The translations under genes and the position numbers were made by a program. The notes under the pieces were generated by a model, which had not been told where the DNA came from, did not search any database, and saw only the letters and a program-made list of their open reading frames with translations. From Platycnemis pennipes (lineage: Eukaryota > Arthropoda > Insecta > Odonata > Platycnemididae), in NCBI GenBank assembly GCA_933228895.1, contig OW121855.1, positions 32,254,698-32,318,697 of the forward strand: a DNA stretch of 64,000 bases, written 5' to 3'. Within the stretch, counting starts at the first letter, position 1, and the number at the start of each line of letters is the position of its first letter. Below, piece by piece: positions 1-10,704 of this stretch.

Positions 1-2230
1 TCATAATTTTGCTCCTTTAGGGAAGGGGAGGAAGTGGATTGAAGAATTTGGGAGACGAGAGTGAATGGATAAATCAGACACAGCGGTGAAAGAAGAAATT
101 TAATAAAAGAAAGTACGTTAAAACGGGCATTTTAAACGTGATGCTGAGAATGAAGAGAAATATGAGGAGGATAAAATAAATATTACGTAAAAGATATGAT
201 CACCCAGTCAAGTGCGATGCTTATAATTATTTACGATGCTTTGTCCAACTAAACTTACCTTGCCGATATATCACTAGTAAAAATACGTCTAATGGCTACA
301 AGAGGCTAATGACTACAGGAATACGGTGACCTAAAATATCGCGGGTAAGGTTAAAATCTTGGAAATCTATGTTGTGTTAGTCTTAAAATATGGCTTGGAA
401 TTTAGTTAGGTTATAAGGTGCGATATGACCTAGGCAGTAGGTGCAGCTTAAAACCTAATTCTTCTAATATGCGGTGAATTCCTAACATCAATGGTTTACC
501 ATGGGCCCAGATAATAGCCCTAAAGATCATTTTCACAAATCCCTAACTTAAACACTTAGGCAATGAACAAATCAACTCCAGAACTAACAGACTAGCGCCT
601 CAGGTTACTCCTTGAACGACTAATGTCAGCGTTCATTTATTACTGCCAGATAAGTTCTTATTCCTCACCTACGCTGTTTAATTATTTGAGGTCGACATAA
701 TTAATGTAATATAAGGAGAGAGGGTGACATTAAAGGGGCGGCTTTAGAGATGTGGATGCGGAGAATAATAAAAAGGGTAACGTAGGTGGAATGAAAACGA
801 ATAAATTAGTGCTGAAGAAGGCAGGAAGGAAAGTATGTTGATTTAAGAATCTCGCAGAGGCTAAGAGATTAGATGAAAAAGTTGTTAGGAACGAAAGAAT
901 ATTGAAATGTTTGATAGAGAAAAGGATGCTCGATTATTGACAAAGTGGGGGTAGAACGAGTATTTTGGATAAAAAGATGAGGGATAGGAAGTATGAGGAA
1001 CTATTAAAGAACATTATGTAAAAGATAGGGGTCACGGGAAGATGGTTACGCCCATCAAAACCTACCTTGACCTTTAGAAAACTTACTTTACATAAAATGC
1101 ACGAGTTCGTTCACAGCTTGGCTAAGATGCTGACACTTATCCGCATTCCAATCCTATCCAAATACGGAATCCTTTTATTCAAGCCACGTTCCCGCAACAA
1201 TTTCACCATCCTGCCTCCCTTCCAATCATTCGGTCCAATCCCTGATCCTTCCTTCTCCCCTTCCCCCCTTCCTTTCCTCCATCGCGATTCCCCCCCCCCC
1301 CCACGCTTAATTTCACCCCAAACATTCACCCTCCCACCTCCCCTCCCAACCCTTGCCAAAGGCCAGGGCCGGGCCCGGAACGAGAGCTGCAAATCACGGC
1401 GGCGCTGTCATCAACTGCACTCGGTGAAAGGTGTTGACACAGTTCAGCCGAGGCCATTAACGCGCGCGTGCATTGTTGAGAGGACGTAAGGGGGCGACAA
1501 ACGGAAGGTTTCACTCTTCTCTCCCTCCCCCCCAACCCTCCAATGCCAGCAACGTGCCCCCGTATTTTACGCGTTGAAATCCCTGGTCGTCTAGTTTCAT
1601 TTTCATTTCCTTTCACCACCGCAGGCAATAATCGCGAGAAAAAAAACTTGGTTAAAAGGCTTAGAAGTCCAAAAACATTTTAATTATACCACTCTTCCAA
1701 CTACAAAAGTCAACGTGAAAACTACTGATTCTTGTTTCCAGTCTAGCTTCCATGAACATGTACAACTGAACTCAGACCATTATTCCTTCTATGTGTTTAC
1801 GTCCAATATACATAATATATATTTATCCAGAGAAAAGGAAATTAAAAAACACACGCACAATTGCTAAATGGCTGTTGAATGTTATTACATGGTGATGTCA
1901 CCAATTAGGGAATAAAGAGAATCCTGTGTGTGAATGAAAAAAGAAGAGAAGTTTCCTACAGACCTAAGCAGGGATTGCGTGTATATTAAGTTTAATTCAT
2001 TCTTTAATATTAAACCATTTTCTGCGCGTGCGTGTTTAAGGACTAAAAGGTACTCATCATATCAGTTATCATAATAATGATGTGTTAGTGAGCCTTTAGC
2101 TATTTTTATGTCATCACATGTTTTTCTCCCAGTGTTTCTAATATTTTATTTTACCAAGGGTTGTCGTCTGCACCAAGTATTAATCTCCTATTTAAAAGGG
2201 TCGATTTAGGCGTGATTAGATGGAATATCA
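1..2230. other. unassigned AT-rich DNA with a pyrimidine-rich, GC-rich patch
   Basis: No coding region or recognisable repeat could be supported. About 1,190-1,560 is C/T-rich on the plus strand, with a run of C near 1,290. It produces overlapping open frames on both strands with proline/serine-rich low-complexity translations, which I treat as spurious. The purine-rich stretch at 700-1,030 resembles decayed LINE sequence in composition, but no motif could be fixed. Confidence 0.5.
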
Positions 2231-2238
2231 AAATTAGA

Positions 2239-2329
2239 GAAACTTGGCAATCTTCTACAATATAAACTTTAAGACGACCGGTTTCGATGCACTACTTCAT
2301 TATCATCAGGTGGAAAATTGCCGAATTTC
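2239..2329 (-). ncRNA. hammerhead-ribozyme-like motif (type I geometry)
   Basis: Read on the minus strand, the segment has CTGATGA (plus 2303-2309), then a short possible stem II (ATG/CAT around an 8-nt loop), then GAAAC (2281-2285), directly followed by CGGTC (2276-2280). The ACCGGT around the GAAA/NUH junction would be a loopless stem III, as in ribozymes thought to act as dimers. The outer arms (2317-2329 and 2239-2251) pair at 12 of 13 positions, counting one G-U and one C-A mismatch, and would be a distal stem I. Hammerheads of this layout are known in Penelope-like elements and retrozymes. Stem II is weak and the internal loop of stem I is large, so activity is uncertain. No reverse transcriptase lies next to it. 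Confidence 0.5.
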
Positions 2330-2834
2330 ATTTATCAATCTTCCCTTTCTCTGTGTTCCTGAATATCATAAAAATGGGGATTCAACATTTTCCTTTGCCA
2401 CAACTAGGTAGTACCAAAGCTACTCAACAATGGTGATTGCTCAAAGGTCTAGCGAAAAAAACTTGGATTATCTCCACAGGGTAGCGACATATTCACTTGC
2501 AGCACAAGTCAAAGTTAATAACTTAGGAAAAGTTTTTGAGCTCCACCGAACAGAATGAGTTTTCAAGGACCGCTTTCACTCTCAAGTGTCACTTCCGTTA
2601 TTTTCCTCTTTTGATATTAGGTACCTCCTTTAGTTAAGGTCATGTCCATCCATTCTTCATCCTATCCCAAAAGCCTACCTATTTTATCCCACTTCATCAC
2701 TTTACTAGTAATTTACCATCCACACAGCCCTTTATAAAATCTTCTAAAATATATTTATCTCCTAATTCCCTCCAAAAAATATTTGAGCACCAGAGAGAGG
2801 CATGCCTAGCCTAACTTTGATGGTCAATGCGTCA

Positions 2835-3005
2835 ATCAGTGAACGGGAAGAATGTAAAAGGCAGGCCTAGTATGAGAGATATTGAATAAGTGGTGAAGGA
2901 TGTAAAAGAGAATAAATACGTTAATATGAAGAGGTTTGCCGATAGAAGAACTGAGTGTAGGGCTGCGTCAAACCAATTAGGATTGATCATGATGATCTTT
3001 AAATC
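2835..3005 (+). mobile_element. 3' end of an RTE/L1-like LINE (family A), decayed
   Basis: Translation gives VNGKNVKGRPSMRD, then a stop, then VVKDVKENKYVNMKRFADRR and CRAASNQ. This is the C-terminal tail of the same reverse-transcriptase protein seen at 22,620-23,590 and 41,922-42,545, and it ends in a short TGA-rich tail (gatcatgatgat). Only the last 50 or so codons remain, as expected for a 5'-truncated LINE insertion. At least one stop codon makes it non-coding. Confidence 0.75.
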
Positions 3006-3118
3006 GAATATAGCTTATCCATTCCCAGATAAAAATCACCTACCGTCTCTTACCATCCTCTTCTACCGACGTCCATGTTCCGCAGCACGACAATTCCATG
3101 CCACGGACCGAAATCCTA

Positions 3119-3216
3119 GCCAATTTATATTTAACAAGATTTCCTGACCCGCCAATTTTATATTTAACAAGATTTCCTGACCCGCCAATTTTATAGTTAA
3201 CAAGATTTCCTTACCC
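3119..3216 (+). repeat. 33-bp tandem repeat, three copies
   Basis: Three consecutive units begin gccaatttta and end ctgaccc/cttaccc: 3119-3150 (32 bp, one T lost), 3151-3183 and 3184-3216. They differ by only a few substitutions. The array lies just downstream of the LINE 3' end at 2,835-3,005. Confidence 0.9.
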
Positions 3217-3949
3217 GCGTTCTTTCCTTGTAAGCCTCTTTCACCAAAGCAAATATCTTATAATCTGAGTATCCATTCATATTCACCCCAAATGCTACCA
3301 CGTAACTGAACTACAGCAAGGGCTCTAGTTTCATTTTCCTTCTCTGTACATTTTGTAATTTTCCGTTAAGGAGGATATCATCACTTCATTTTTCTACCAG
3401 TAAGTGACGAAAAAATATGTCAGATGATGAAAATTTTTCTTCATTGGCAATGTGCAAGGTAATAACTAACGGGATATAAAACATATTGACGTCTAGGATT
3501 GAACAAAGCGTTTTAAATATTCTTATAATAGCAACTTCATGGGGAAAAATCATAAGATTATTATGCTTAAAGACAAAAAAATTCTCTACCAATGTTCATT
3601 TTCTTTAACAAAGCCTGTTACTCTGAAGCCCACTGGCTTAATACCATGAATTGCAGATAAGAAATTTATATTTATTTCATTATAGTTATTTTCATTTATC
3701 TCATACGAAACCGTTTTGAAATGTCTGATGAAAGAGAATTTTTATTTAAACACGGATTTTAGGTTCGTATTATTTTCTTACCCAGTAGGTCACAATGACC
3801 CCCTTATAAGTTACACCGCAACCAAACAACGAGAGTAAGGACATTTGGGAGATCATGGTACGCAACTAATACTGGGGATAAATATGCGTTTAAGACTTTT
3901 GGTTTTCAACTATCAGGCGGAGAAAAAGGTTAAATGATATATAAATAGC

Positions 3950-5060
3950 AATGGAAGTGGAAAAAAAGTTAGGAAGGGAATCGATTTGGCGATTAGATTT
4001 GTGGATGATATAGGTCTAGTTATTCTGTTTGGAAAAGAACTGCGGGCAATGCTTACTGTGCTAGAGATTAAATTATTGTTTCAGACCTTACTTGGTGGAA
4101 GTGAATAAGCATGATGAAAACACTTGGGAACAATCCAACTTTTATTAGTTTCAAGTTTTATTAGCCGATCTATGTTGAAGTCTCAAAGTTTTAATTTCAA
4201 GGTACCCGTCAGAGAAACAACTCATAAGCTCCCTTCGGAATGATTTTGTTACCAGGGTTTTGAATTGTTTCTCTTATGTGTATCTCGCAATGGAACGTCG
4301 GACATGAATGGACGTCAAAATCCACCGGTTAATTAAACTATTGAGTGATTGTACCAAGTGTCTCACGCTTATCATCAATCACGCTTACTGTACTAGAGGT
4401 TTAGTGTGAAATGCAGAATAAATTAGTAAAGTAAACATTAATATCAGAAAAAAGTAATGAGATTCTCAGAGCGTAAAAAGCCTCGAATAAATATTTAGGC
4501 TGACGAGTATTGGAGGAGGATCAATATGCAAATCCTTGGAAAAATTTAAAGAAATATGGATCATTTGGATTGTTGGTAGGGATATAAGGCAGAGAATTGC
4601 ACTGGCCAAGAAAGCTAAGAGGAATATGTCAGGGGATACCTCAGCACAGACATGAAGATATCTCAAGTCAAAAGTTAAAATTGTATGTGACGGCATACGA
4701 CTGAGTAAACTAAGGTAAAGTAACTAACACTAGTGTAGTGTAAACTAACACTAAGGTAAAGACGAAGAGAGGAAAGTGTGGACTTTGGGATGTGATCCAG
4801 GAGAAAATGGAAAACACTAGCTGGACGGAAAGGAAGACGAATATACTCTTAATATAGCAGATGCGACACAGTCTTAAAGATAGCATGAGAGGAAAGAAAG
4901 TTGGAAAGAGAAAATCGGGAACAGCTACAAAAGTGAATGAATACGTTTTCAGAGTTGATGAAATACTGAAGTGTTAACTTGAAGAGAATAATATTAGCAT
5001 ATGAACTGAGCAGTGGAAGGGAAAGGTTTCTTGAATGGCATGAAGATATGCAAAAGATAT
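3950..5060 (+). mobile_element. decayed LINE reverse transcriptase (L1/RTE-like)
   Basis: Scattered protein traces lie in the expected order on the plus strand. RFVDDIGLVI at about 3,985-4,015 matches the catalytic YADD/FADD box, with V replacing A. RIALAKKAKRN lies near 4,590. MENTSWTERKTN at about 4,808-4,845 matches the C-terminal 'W-T-D/E-R-x-T-N' block of these proteins. Frames change repeatedly and stops are frequent, so this is an old inactive copy. The region 4,130-4,440 shows no LINE match and may be a later insertion. Confidence 0.55.
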
Positions 5061-5189
5061 GAAGCGTTAAAAGGGATTTTATGAAGAAAGTTGTTGTTCA
5101 TGAAGAAAGACAAAAGTCAACATAAAGTCCGCGAAAAGACAGGATAGTATAATAAACGGGTCTACCAAAATCTTCAGAATATATTTACG

Positions 5190-5245
5190 TCTCTATGATA
5201 CCCTGCAAGCCACCGCAATGGAGTGTGGCAGGGGGTGAACCAAAA
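5190..5245 (+). repeat. short dispersed repeat (LINE 3'-UTR-like)
   Basis: The segment has ccctgcaagccaccgcaatg followed by agtgtggcagggggtg. A related piece lies on the minus strand at 6,130-6,195 (agccaccgtgagggtat then atggcagggggtgg) and a weaker one at about 15,255-15,285. The pattern GCNAGCCACC-n-GTGTGGCAGRGGG recurs in arthropod genomes near LINE 3' ends. I recognise the pattern but cannot assign a family. Confidence 0.5.
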
Positions 5246-5689
5246 ACAGGTCCGCATGATAAGAATAAATACACTCCTATTACCGTGCAAGCATGCAAAA
5301 AAATACTACTTCTTAAAAACACTACTTAAATGCAGCCGAGAGGCACAACGCTACCATCCGGACAAAAATAGCAGGAATGCAGTGATAAGACACGTTAAAT
5401 GCTCGCTGTAAATGACACTATATTGTCAGTCTACTTAAATAAATTCAACAGTTCTGGACTCATATAAGTAAATTAATTATTGACATTTTTTATAAATATT
5501 ACATATATGAATTTAGGTACTATATGAATATATAAGAATACTCAGGATTATAAATTCATATTCCGGCCCAAAGCTGGAGTAATAATATATGTTTATGCTA
5601 TTAACTGCTATTAACTCCTTATCATCATGCATGATAGTAAGAATGATGATACGGAGAACTTGGAAATATTCAAACTTCCAATTTTATCT

Positions 5690-5745
5690 CGCTTATATCA
5701 TCATTACCGGTTTCAATGTCCACATCTTGCTTAAAGGTCTGATCC
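5690..5745 (-). other. degenerate GAAACCGGTA hammerhead-like fragment
   Basis: The minus strand reads GATGTGGACATTGAAACCGG then TAATGATGAT. The GAAAC-CGGTA part matches the 3' half of the motif at 2,239-2,329, but the CUGANGA box is replaced by GCAAGA. At most it is a remnant of the same repeat type. Confidence 0.3.
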
Positions 5746-6129
5746 CTATTTGCACATATAGGTACGCACGGATTTTAGATAAATACAAATATTTCTCGCG
5801 CCAATGCCTTCCCCAAGCCCAGTACCAATAAATTTAAAATTTCATTTTTCCCACGTACCATTAGAGAGCATAATAGACGTCGTAGCAAAGTGATAGGTAG
5901 GTGGGATATTGCTAGCTGTCTGTGGTGCGTAATGCATATTTTAACATCGCTAAACCATGCATGCTAGGTAAATATAGCTAAATATATTTAGAAACTTTTC
6001 TAACCAAAAATACTTTTCCAACCAGTAATCACTTCATTTTCATGTAGAAAATAACCATACTGTTGCACGTGATACTCATATCTCACATTACTCCAGGAGT
6101 AGTAGCATGGTTTCTCTTAGTTGCACGTA

Positions 6130-6195
6130 AGTAGTGCATGTTTGGTGGTATCCACCCCCTGCCATATACCCTCACGGTGGCTGGTAGGGTATTCA
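6130..6195 (-). repeat. second copy of the GCCACC/GTGGCAGRGGG dispersed repeat
   Basis: On the minus strand this reads ccagccaccgtgagggtat then atggcagggggtggatacc, matching 5,190-5,245. The plus-strand sequence that follows (6,290-6,620) is pyrimidine-rich and carries a 201-codon open frame of low complexity, which I do not regard as a gene. Confidence 0.5.
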
Positions 6196-6799
6196 GATGA
6201 AGATACCTTTCCTCCTAGAAAAAAGAAGGATATACCTTTATCCCTCGAAAAGTTCAGCATTCCTGAGGCAGAGCTCCTTCGCAATATGCCCGTCTTTCTC
6301 CCTCTCCTATTCCCCTCATATGTCAAACCCTGCCCCCCAAAACCCTGCGGAATCCTTTCCTTTCGCAATCAATTCCATCCACGCCCGTTCTACACGCACT
6401 CCCACCGCCCTCCTCCCCACCAGCCTTTTATCCCTTCATTGACATTCTTACCGAACCCTTCTTTGCCTTTTAAGTGCTTATTCCTTCGTTCCTCTCCCAC
6501 TCTCTCTCTCGCAAGATCACCCGCAACTTTACTCCACCTTAACCTTTTCTTTGCCAAACTCGGAAAGTTTCTTTCCCCTTCTTTCTCCCAATCTCAGAGA
6601 CGCACGGATTTTATTTCTTTGCCTCACCCCCTTTCCACCTTCTCGATAATTCCCGACCTTGATCGCATGGGGCAGATGGGGAGGGGGGAGGATTTCGTAG
6701 ACCTTCACGCTTTCGGTTCGAAATAGAGCACTACTGAATTCATCGTCATCCATGCCCAGTTATATCGAAAATAAACGAATCAAAACGGAAATAAACGAA

Positions 6800-7015
6800 T
6801 GTTTAGACAAGATTTATTGATGAAGACAATTTTTGAGAGATAAGGAAATGAGAACAATTGAAAAGGAACGCCTTAATTGAGATGTATGTTACAAGTAGTA
6901 GAGAATGTGAAAGTAATGAATTATGCTAATCTAAAGACGTTAGCTGATGGAAGGATCGACACCTGCGTAAAACAAATCTCAAGATTATTATTATGTTTGA
7001 TGATGGCTTAATAGC
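6800..7015 (+). mobile_element. 3' end of family A LINE, strongly decayed
   Basis: Translation yields LMKTIFER, GNENN, KGTP and then VENVKVMNYANLKTLADGRI. This parallels the C-terminal tail of the family A protein (GQVNGKNDKGTP ... VLKDVKEKNY). It ends in a TTATTATTATG...GATGATGG tail. Several stops interrupt it. Orientation and extent match other 5'-truncated copies in the window. Confidence 0.6.
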
Positions 7016-7019
7016 GAAA

Positions 7020-9750
7020 AATGTTTAGTCGGCATTTAACGGGGCCAGAGAGGAATAATGTGCATGTAGCAACATGCAGAGCATCCGATTATACAACCGC
7101 AGAGGTTATAACTTTTTCGTACCGAGATCCAATGACTCAGTTAATAACCGTACTTGATCCGCGCTTAACCTTACTTTCTAAATAACAAGAGCAAACGGGA
7201 TAATCAGAAGCCCTAGCTTTTTAAGAATTGCTGTATAAAACTTGATGGTAAACAATAGCAGCTCATTGTTGTTTATTGATGGCAAATCATAGGTAACCGT
7301 ATGTAGCAATAAATACCTACTGTCGGAAAGACTGGGACTTGACTTGACTTGAGTTTTATTTTACCTGGGCGGGATAGGACGTTACCGTCCTCTCCACCTC
7401 CCGCCCATGATGCGATAATGAGAGCGATAAGTTTTGGTCAACCTCACCCACCTCATTACTTTTAATACAGACTGTGCAGTCCCTCGTACACAGCTTGAAC
7501 CTGTTTCTTTAAAGAGATTCTCAGTGCTGAATGAATGAACAAATGAAGGGAGAATGAACGTGGCCAATATCCGCAGTTTTAACAGAATGAGTTTCCCCTA
7601 GATAAAATGAAGCATAAACGTGTTCGATCATTCCAATTTAAAGCTACATATTACATCTAAGCAGTGAATCTAATGAGGAATAATACTGATGAATATTTTT
7701 AAAGGAACTGCTTTTCTAAGAGCGCATTGGTTTTGCACTTTGGTTTATCAAACATTTGTAGGAAATCTGTCTTTTAATAATGTTTCAAACAAAAATAACG
7801 CATTTCCTTCTATAATTTTGGAACATGTAGGCTTACATGTGATTAAAGCCAACTAAAAACAGTATTTGCAACTGGCTTTCTTTGTGCTTAAATGTTAATA
7901 GCAAATTAGGTGTAGTTGAGTTGCAAACAATGTGGCATTTGCATCGATCACGAAATCAGAATTTTCTTTCATGTACCAAAGCAGTTTAAATTTTAATTAT
8001 ACCCTTGATTTTCCGAAAGAGAGTGGTTTTCAACAACACTGTTTACGTACATGTTCTGCTGGGTTTTCAAAATAATTGAGCTAGGTTTATGCAACATTTC
8101 GTAAAAATTAGTTTATGTACCCGGAAAAATTGATTGATAAGCGTAAGACTCAGCCCTTCAAAATGTGAGTTCACAATTGTTACACACTAATAATTTAAAA
8201 CTCTGAACACATGAATATGAATAAAATGAGAGGAATTTGCTACCATCCGTTTATACCCTTGACATTTGTGATCTAAAGCCTGCGCTCTATATCTTAGACC
8301 TCATCAAAGCTTTCTCTAATGGTTTTTCTGTTTTCTTAAGGGTCTTTTTATCCAATAATATGCAAAACAGATAAACAAGTATAATTAAAAATTTCTTAAA
8401 GTTTACTCGCAAGGGAACAACAAATAAAGTTGCATCGGAGCTGATGGACCTCTGTAGGAGGAAAGACAGGCGGTATTAGTTACCTTTCTGAACACAATAG
8501 ATTTATTTAGGTTAACCACCTAAGTATTTATCGCCAAGACATTTAGAAATATATGAAATAGCTTTGAACGGCGATAAGAAAACAGGTCACAATTCAAATA
8601 AATCGCATAGAAGCAATATAAATAAGAAAGAAAGGGTATTCTGAGAACCATAAAATAACGTAAACAACCCAAGATAATATCGATCTTTGGGACAGAATTT
8701 ACAAATGAGAAATATAAGCCACTCGAGTGACATGTAAAAAACAGAGAAAATAGGGAAAATTATGTGCCTTCTATAAAGTGAGACAGAACAGAAAACAAAA
8801 TTTTTCAATACATTTGAATAGAATTAAATTGAGTCCAGCGTATGCCTAATATAACAGGATCAGTTTAGATAGAAAAATATTCGAATTATGTATAAAGGAA
8901 AATACAGAAAAAGAAATGGGTGGAGAAAGGGACAAATAAAGAAGTTTTAGGTACCTCAAAAGAGAAAAAGGAGGTTTAGCGGAAACTTCTATTTAAGGGG
9001 CCGCGGTACATAGCTGTTTTTCAGACCTATTTTTCAAGGAAGATTGCTCCAACAGGAAGCCAGATATCGGAATGCGGTTTTCAGTAATTAAAAGAGAAAG
9101 TATCAAACTATTACTCTATAATCCTAGATTTTACGTAATAAGCCTTGTTAAAAATATATATCGATGTAAAAATAGACCTTTTTGTTGCAAATATTGGGAG
9201 ACAGAGGGGCTATTTTTTTAACTTTTGTTATTATAGAGTACAAGATTCAAGCTTAGTCTGTTGGATCCTTGAAAATTATTGATTTTTATTAAAAGACACG
9301 CTGTTGAGATATTCTGAAAGTAATTTATGTTTTTCGCCAACTCCAGCCCAGGGATACTCCTCGAGCGTCGTGCAAATCACTAAACAGTTCACACATTCTC
9401 CGCCTGCTGCGCTACTCAAAAAGTGGCATGGTCCCTCTACCCTATATCCTAAAACGGTATCCTTGAGGTGTTGGAGCTTGGGGGAAGGGAAAGTGCAGGC
9501 GGGCGGGAAGCAGAGGCGATTGAGACGGAGTGTCTGATTTACTGACGGGTTGTTTCTTGAGTCTCTGCTTAGGTTGTCGCTCTCGGGGTGTCTAGTAATA
9601 GTCAAACTGACTAATAGTCAAGTCTCAAAATGTCATCGCAAGCGTACCGATATCGGAAAATTAAAGTAGGCAGTCGCTTGACATTTTCGATGGCGAGGAA
9701 AAAAAGAAAGGGTGAATTTTTGGCCAAGCGGAGGGAAGAAAAAAGGTAAA
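7020..9750. other. unassigned AT-rich DNA
   Basis: I see no coding region here. A short (acttg)n run lies at 7,335-7,352. An 11-bp inverted repeat (tactctataat) at 9,112-9,122 and 9,230-9,240 bounds a 129-bp AT-rich segment that could be a small MITE, but I see no target duplication. The open frames at 9,276-9,605 overlap on both strands and look incidental. Confidence 0.45.
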
Positions 9751-9844
9751 TATTGTCATTTTTTGTGAGAACACTATCTTAATGTAGTGATATATTCATG
9801 TGTAAGTATGCAAATTTCTATTATCCGAAACAGGCGTCTCAAAA

Positions 9845-10053
9845 TAATGGGTAAAAGAGTCGCATGTATGGGGAACTTCTTGCGCTATTGAAGAAATCCC
9901 GTCCAATATTGACGAGTCAGTAGCTGATGAAACTTTGCATGATTCATTTGACGATATGGCAATTGCCGAAGAAGGGAAAAACGAAGGCATATCCGGCGGA
10001 GTAACGGGAAGAAGAATTATCGACTTAAAATATTCGACAAATCGGTTTCCAAT
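9845..10053 (+). pseudogene. fragment of a transposase-type protein (GRRIID motif)
   Basis: One plus frame stays open for about 70 codons. It reads ...AIEEIPSNIDESVADETLHD... through an acidic stretch to GVTGRRIIDLKYSTNRF and a stop at 10,051-10,053. A short 'GRRI(I/V)D' block at the head of the folded domain occurs in a widespread family of insect transposon-encoded proteins, from which I infer the assignment. There is no start codon context and nothing downstream, because the minus-strand LINE begins here. It is therefore a truncated remnant, and confidence in the family is low. Confidence 0.3.
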
Positions 10054-10604
10054 TTACTGAAAAGGGTTAACCTAAATTTCAACCTGCGTTCTGATAGTAA
10101 TTCCCAGCCTAGTTCTTCTATTAAACTCGTAACACTTATACAATTATCATAGCGGCCTTTAACAAATCTAGTGGATCTTCTTTGCACACGCTCTAATTCT
10201 TTTATCATACCTTCCTCGCACGGATCCCATATACTAGCGGCATATTCTAAATGAGGCCTGACAAGTGTAAAATAGCTTCTAGTACTCTCTCATCGCATTT
10301 GCCTAGAACTCTTTTTACGAATCCTGATATATGGTTTGCTACACTAGTTATTTCCCTGATGTGTTTCCCCCACAGCATGTCTTCAATGTTGGTGACGACT
10401 AAGTATTTAATAAATTCCACGTTAGATATTTTCTTTTCTTTGATGCAATAATTTTTCTGGGGAAAGTTATTCTTTTTCCCAAAGTTCTTTATCGCTCATA
10501 TCTTCAAATTTAATTCTAGCTGCCAACTATCACACCAATCATCAATCGCATATAAATCCTTAGCTAAAGAATGACTATCCTCTTAATTTCTTATTTCCTT
10601 ATAC

Positions 10605-10616
10605 ACTACTGCATCA
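10605..10616 (+). repeat. left target-site duplication of nested LINE fragment
   Basis: The 12-bp actactgcatca is repeated as actgctgcatca at 10,705-10,716 with one mismatch. The two copies bracket an 88-bp LINE 3' end. Confidence 0.8.
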
Positions 10617-10704
10617 GAAGAAATACGTAAATATGAAGAGATTAGCCGACAGGACTCAGTGGAGAGCTGCGTCAAACCGATCTGAGGATTGATGACCAAT
10701 GATG
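10617..10704 (+). mobile_element. 88-bp family A LINE 3' end nested in an older LINE
   Basis: This segment matches the terminal part of family A: it encodes KYVNMKRLADR-like sequence, then WRAASNRS-like sequence, and ends gatgaccaatgatg. It is flanked by the 12-bp duplication actRctgcatca. It interrupts the RT of the minus-strand Jockey/CR1-like LINE, so family A was active after that older element had inserted. Confidence 0.85.

Noticed and set aside
1067..1489. 140-codon plus-strand open frame
   Set aside because: Proline-rich translation of a C-rich tract. Three overlapping frames on both strands are open at the same place.
6121..6726. 201-codon plus-strand open frame
   Set aside because: It lies over a pyrimidine-rich tract, gives a P/S/L/F-rich translation, overlaps a dispersed repeat at its 5' end, and has no recognisable family.
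9112..9240. 129-bp MITE with 11-bp terminal repeats
   Set aside because: The repeat is short and AT-rich and there is no target duplication, so it is too likely by chance to list as an element.
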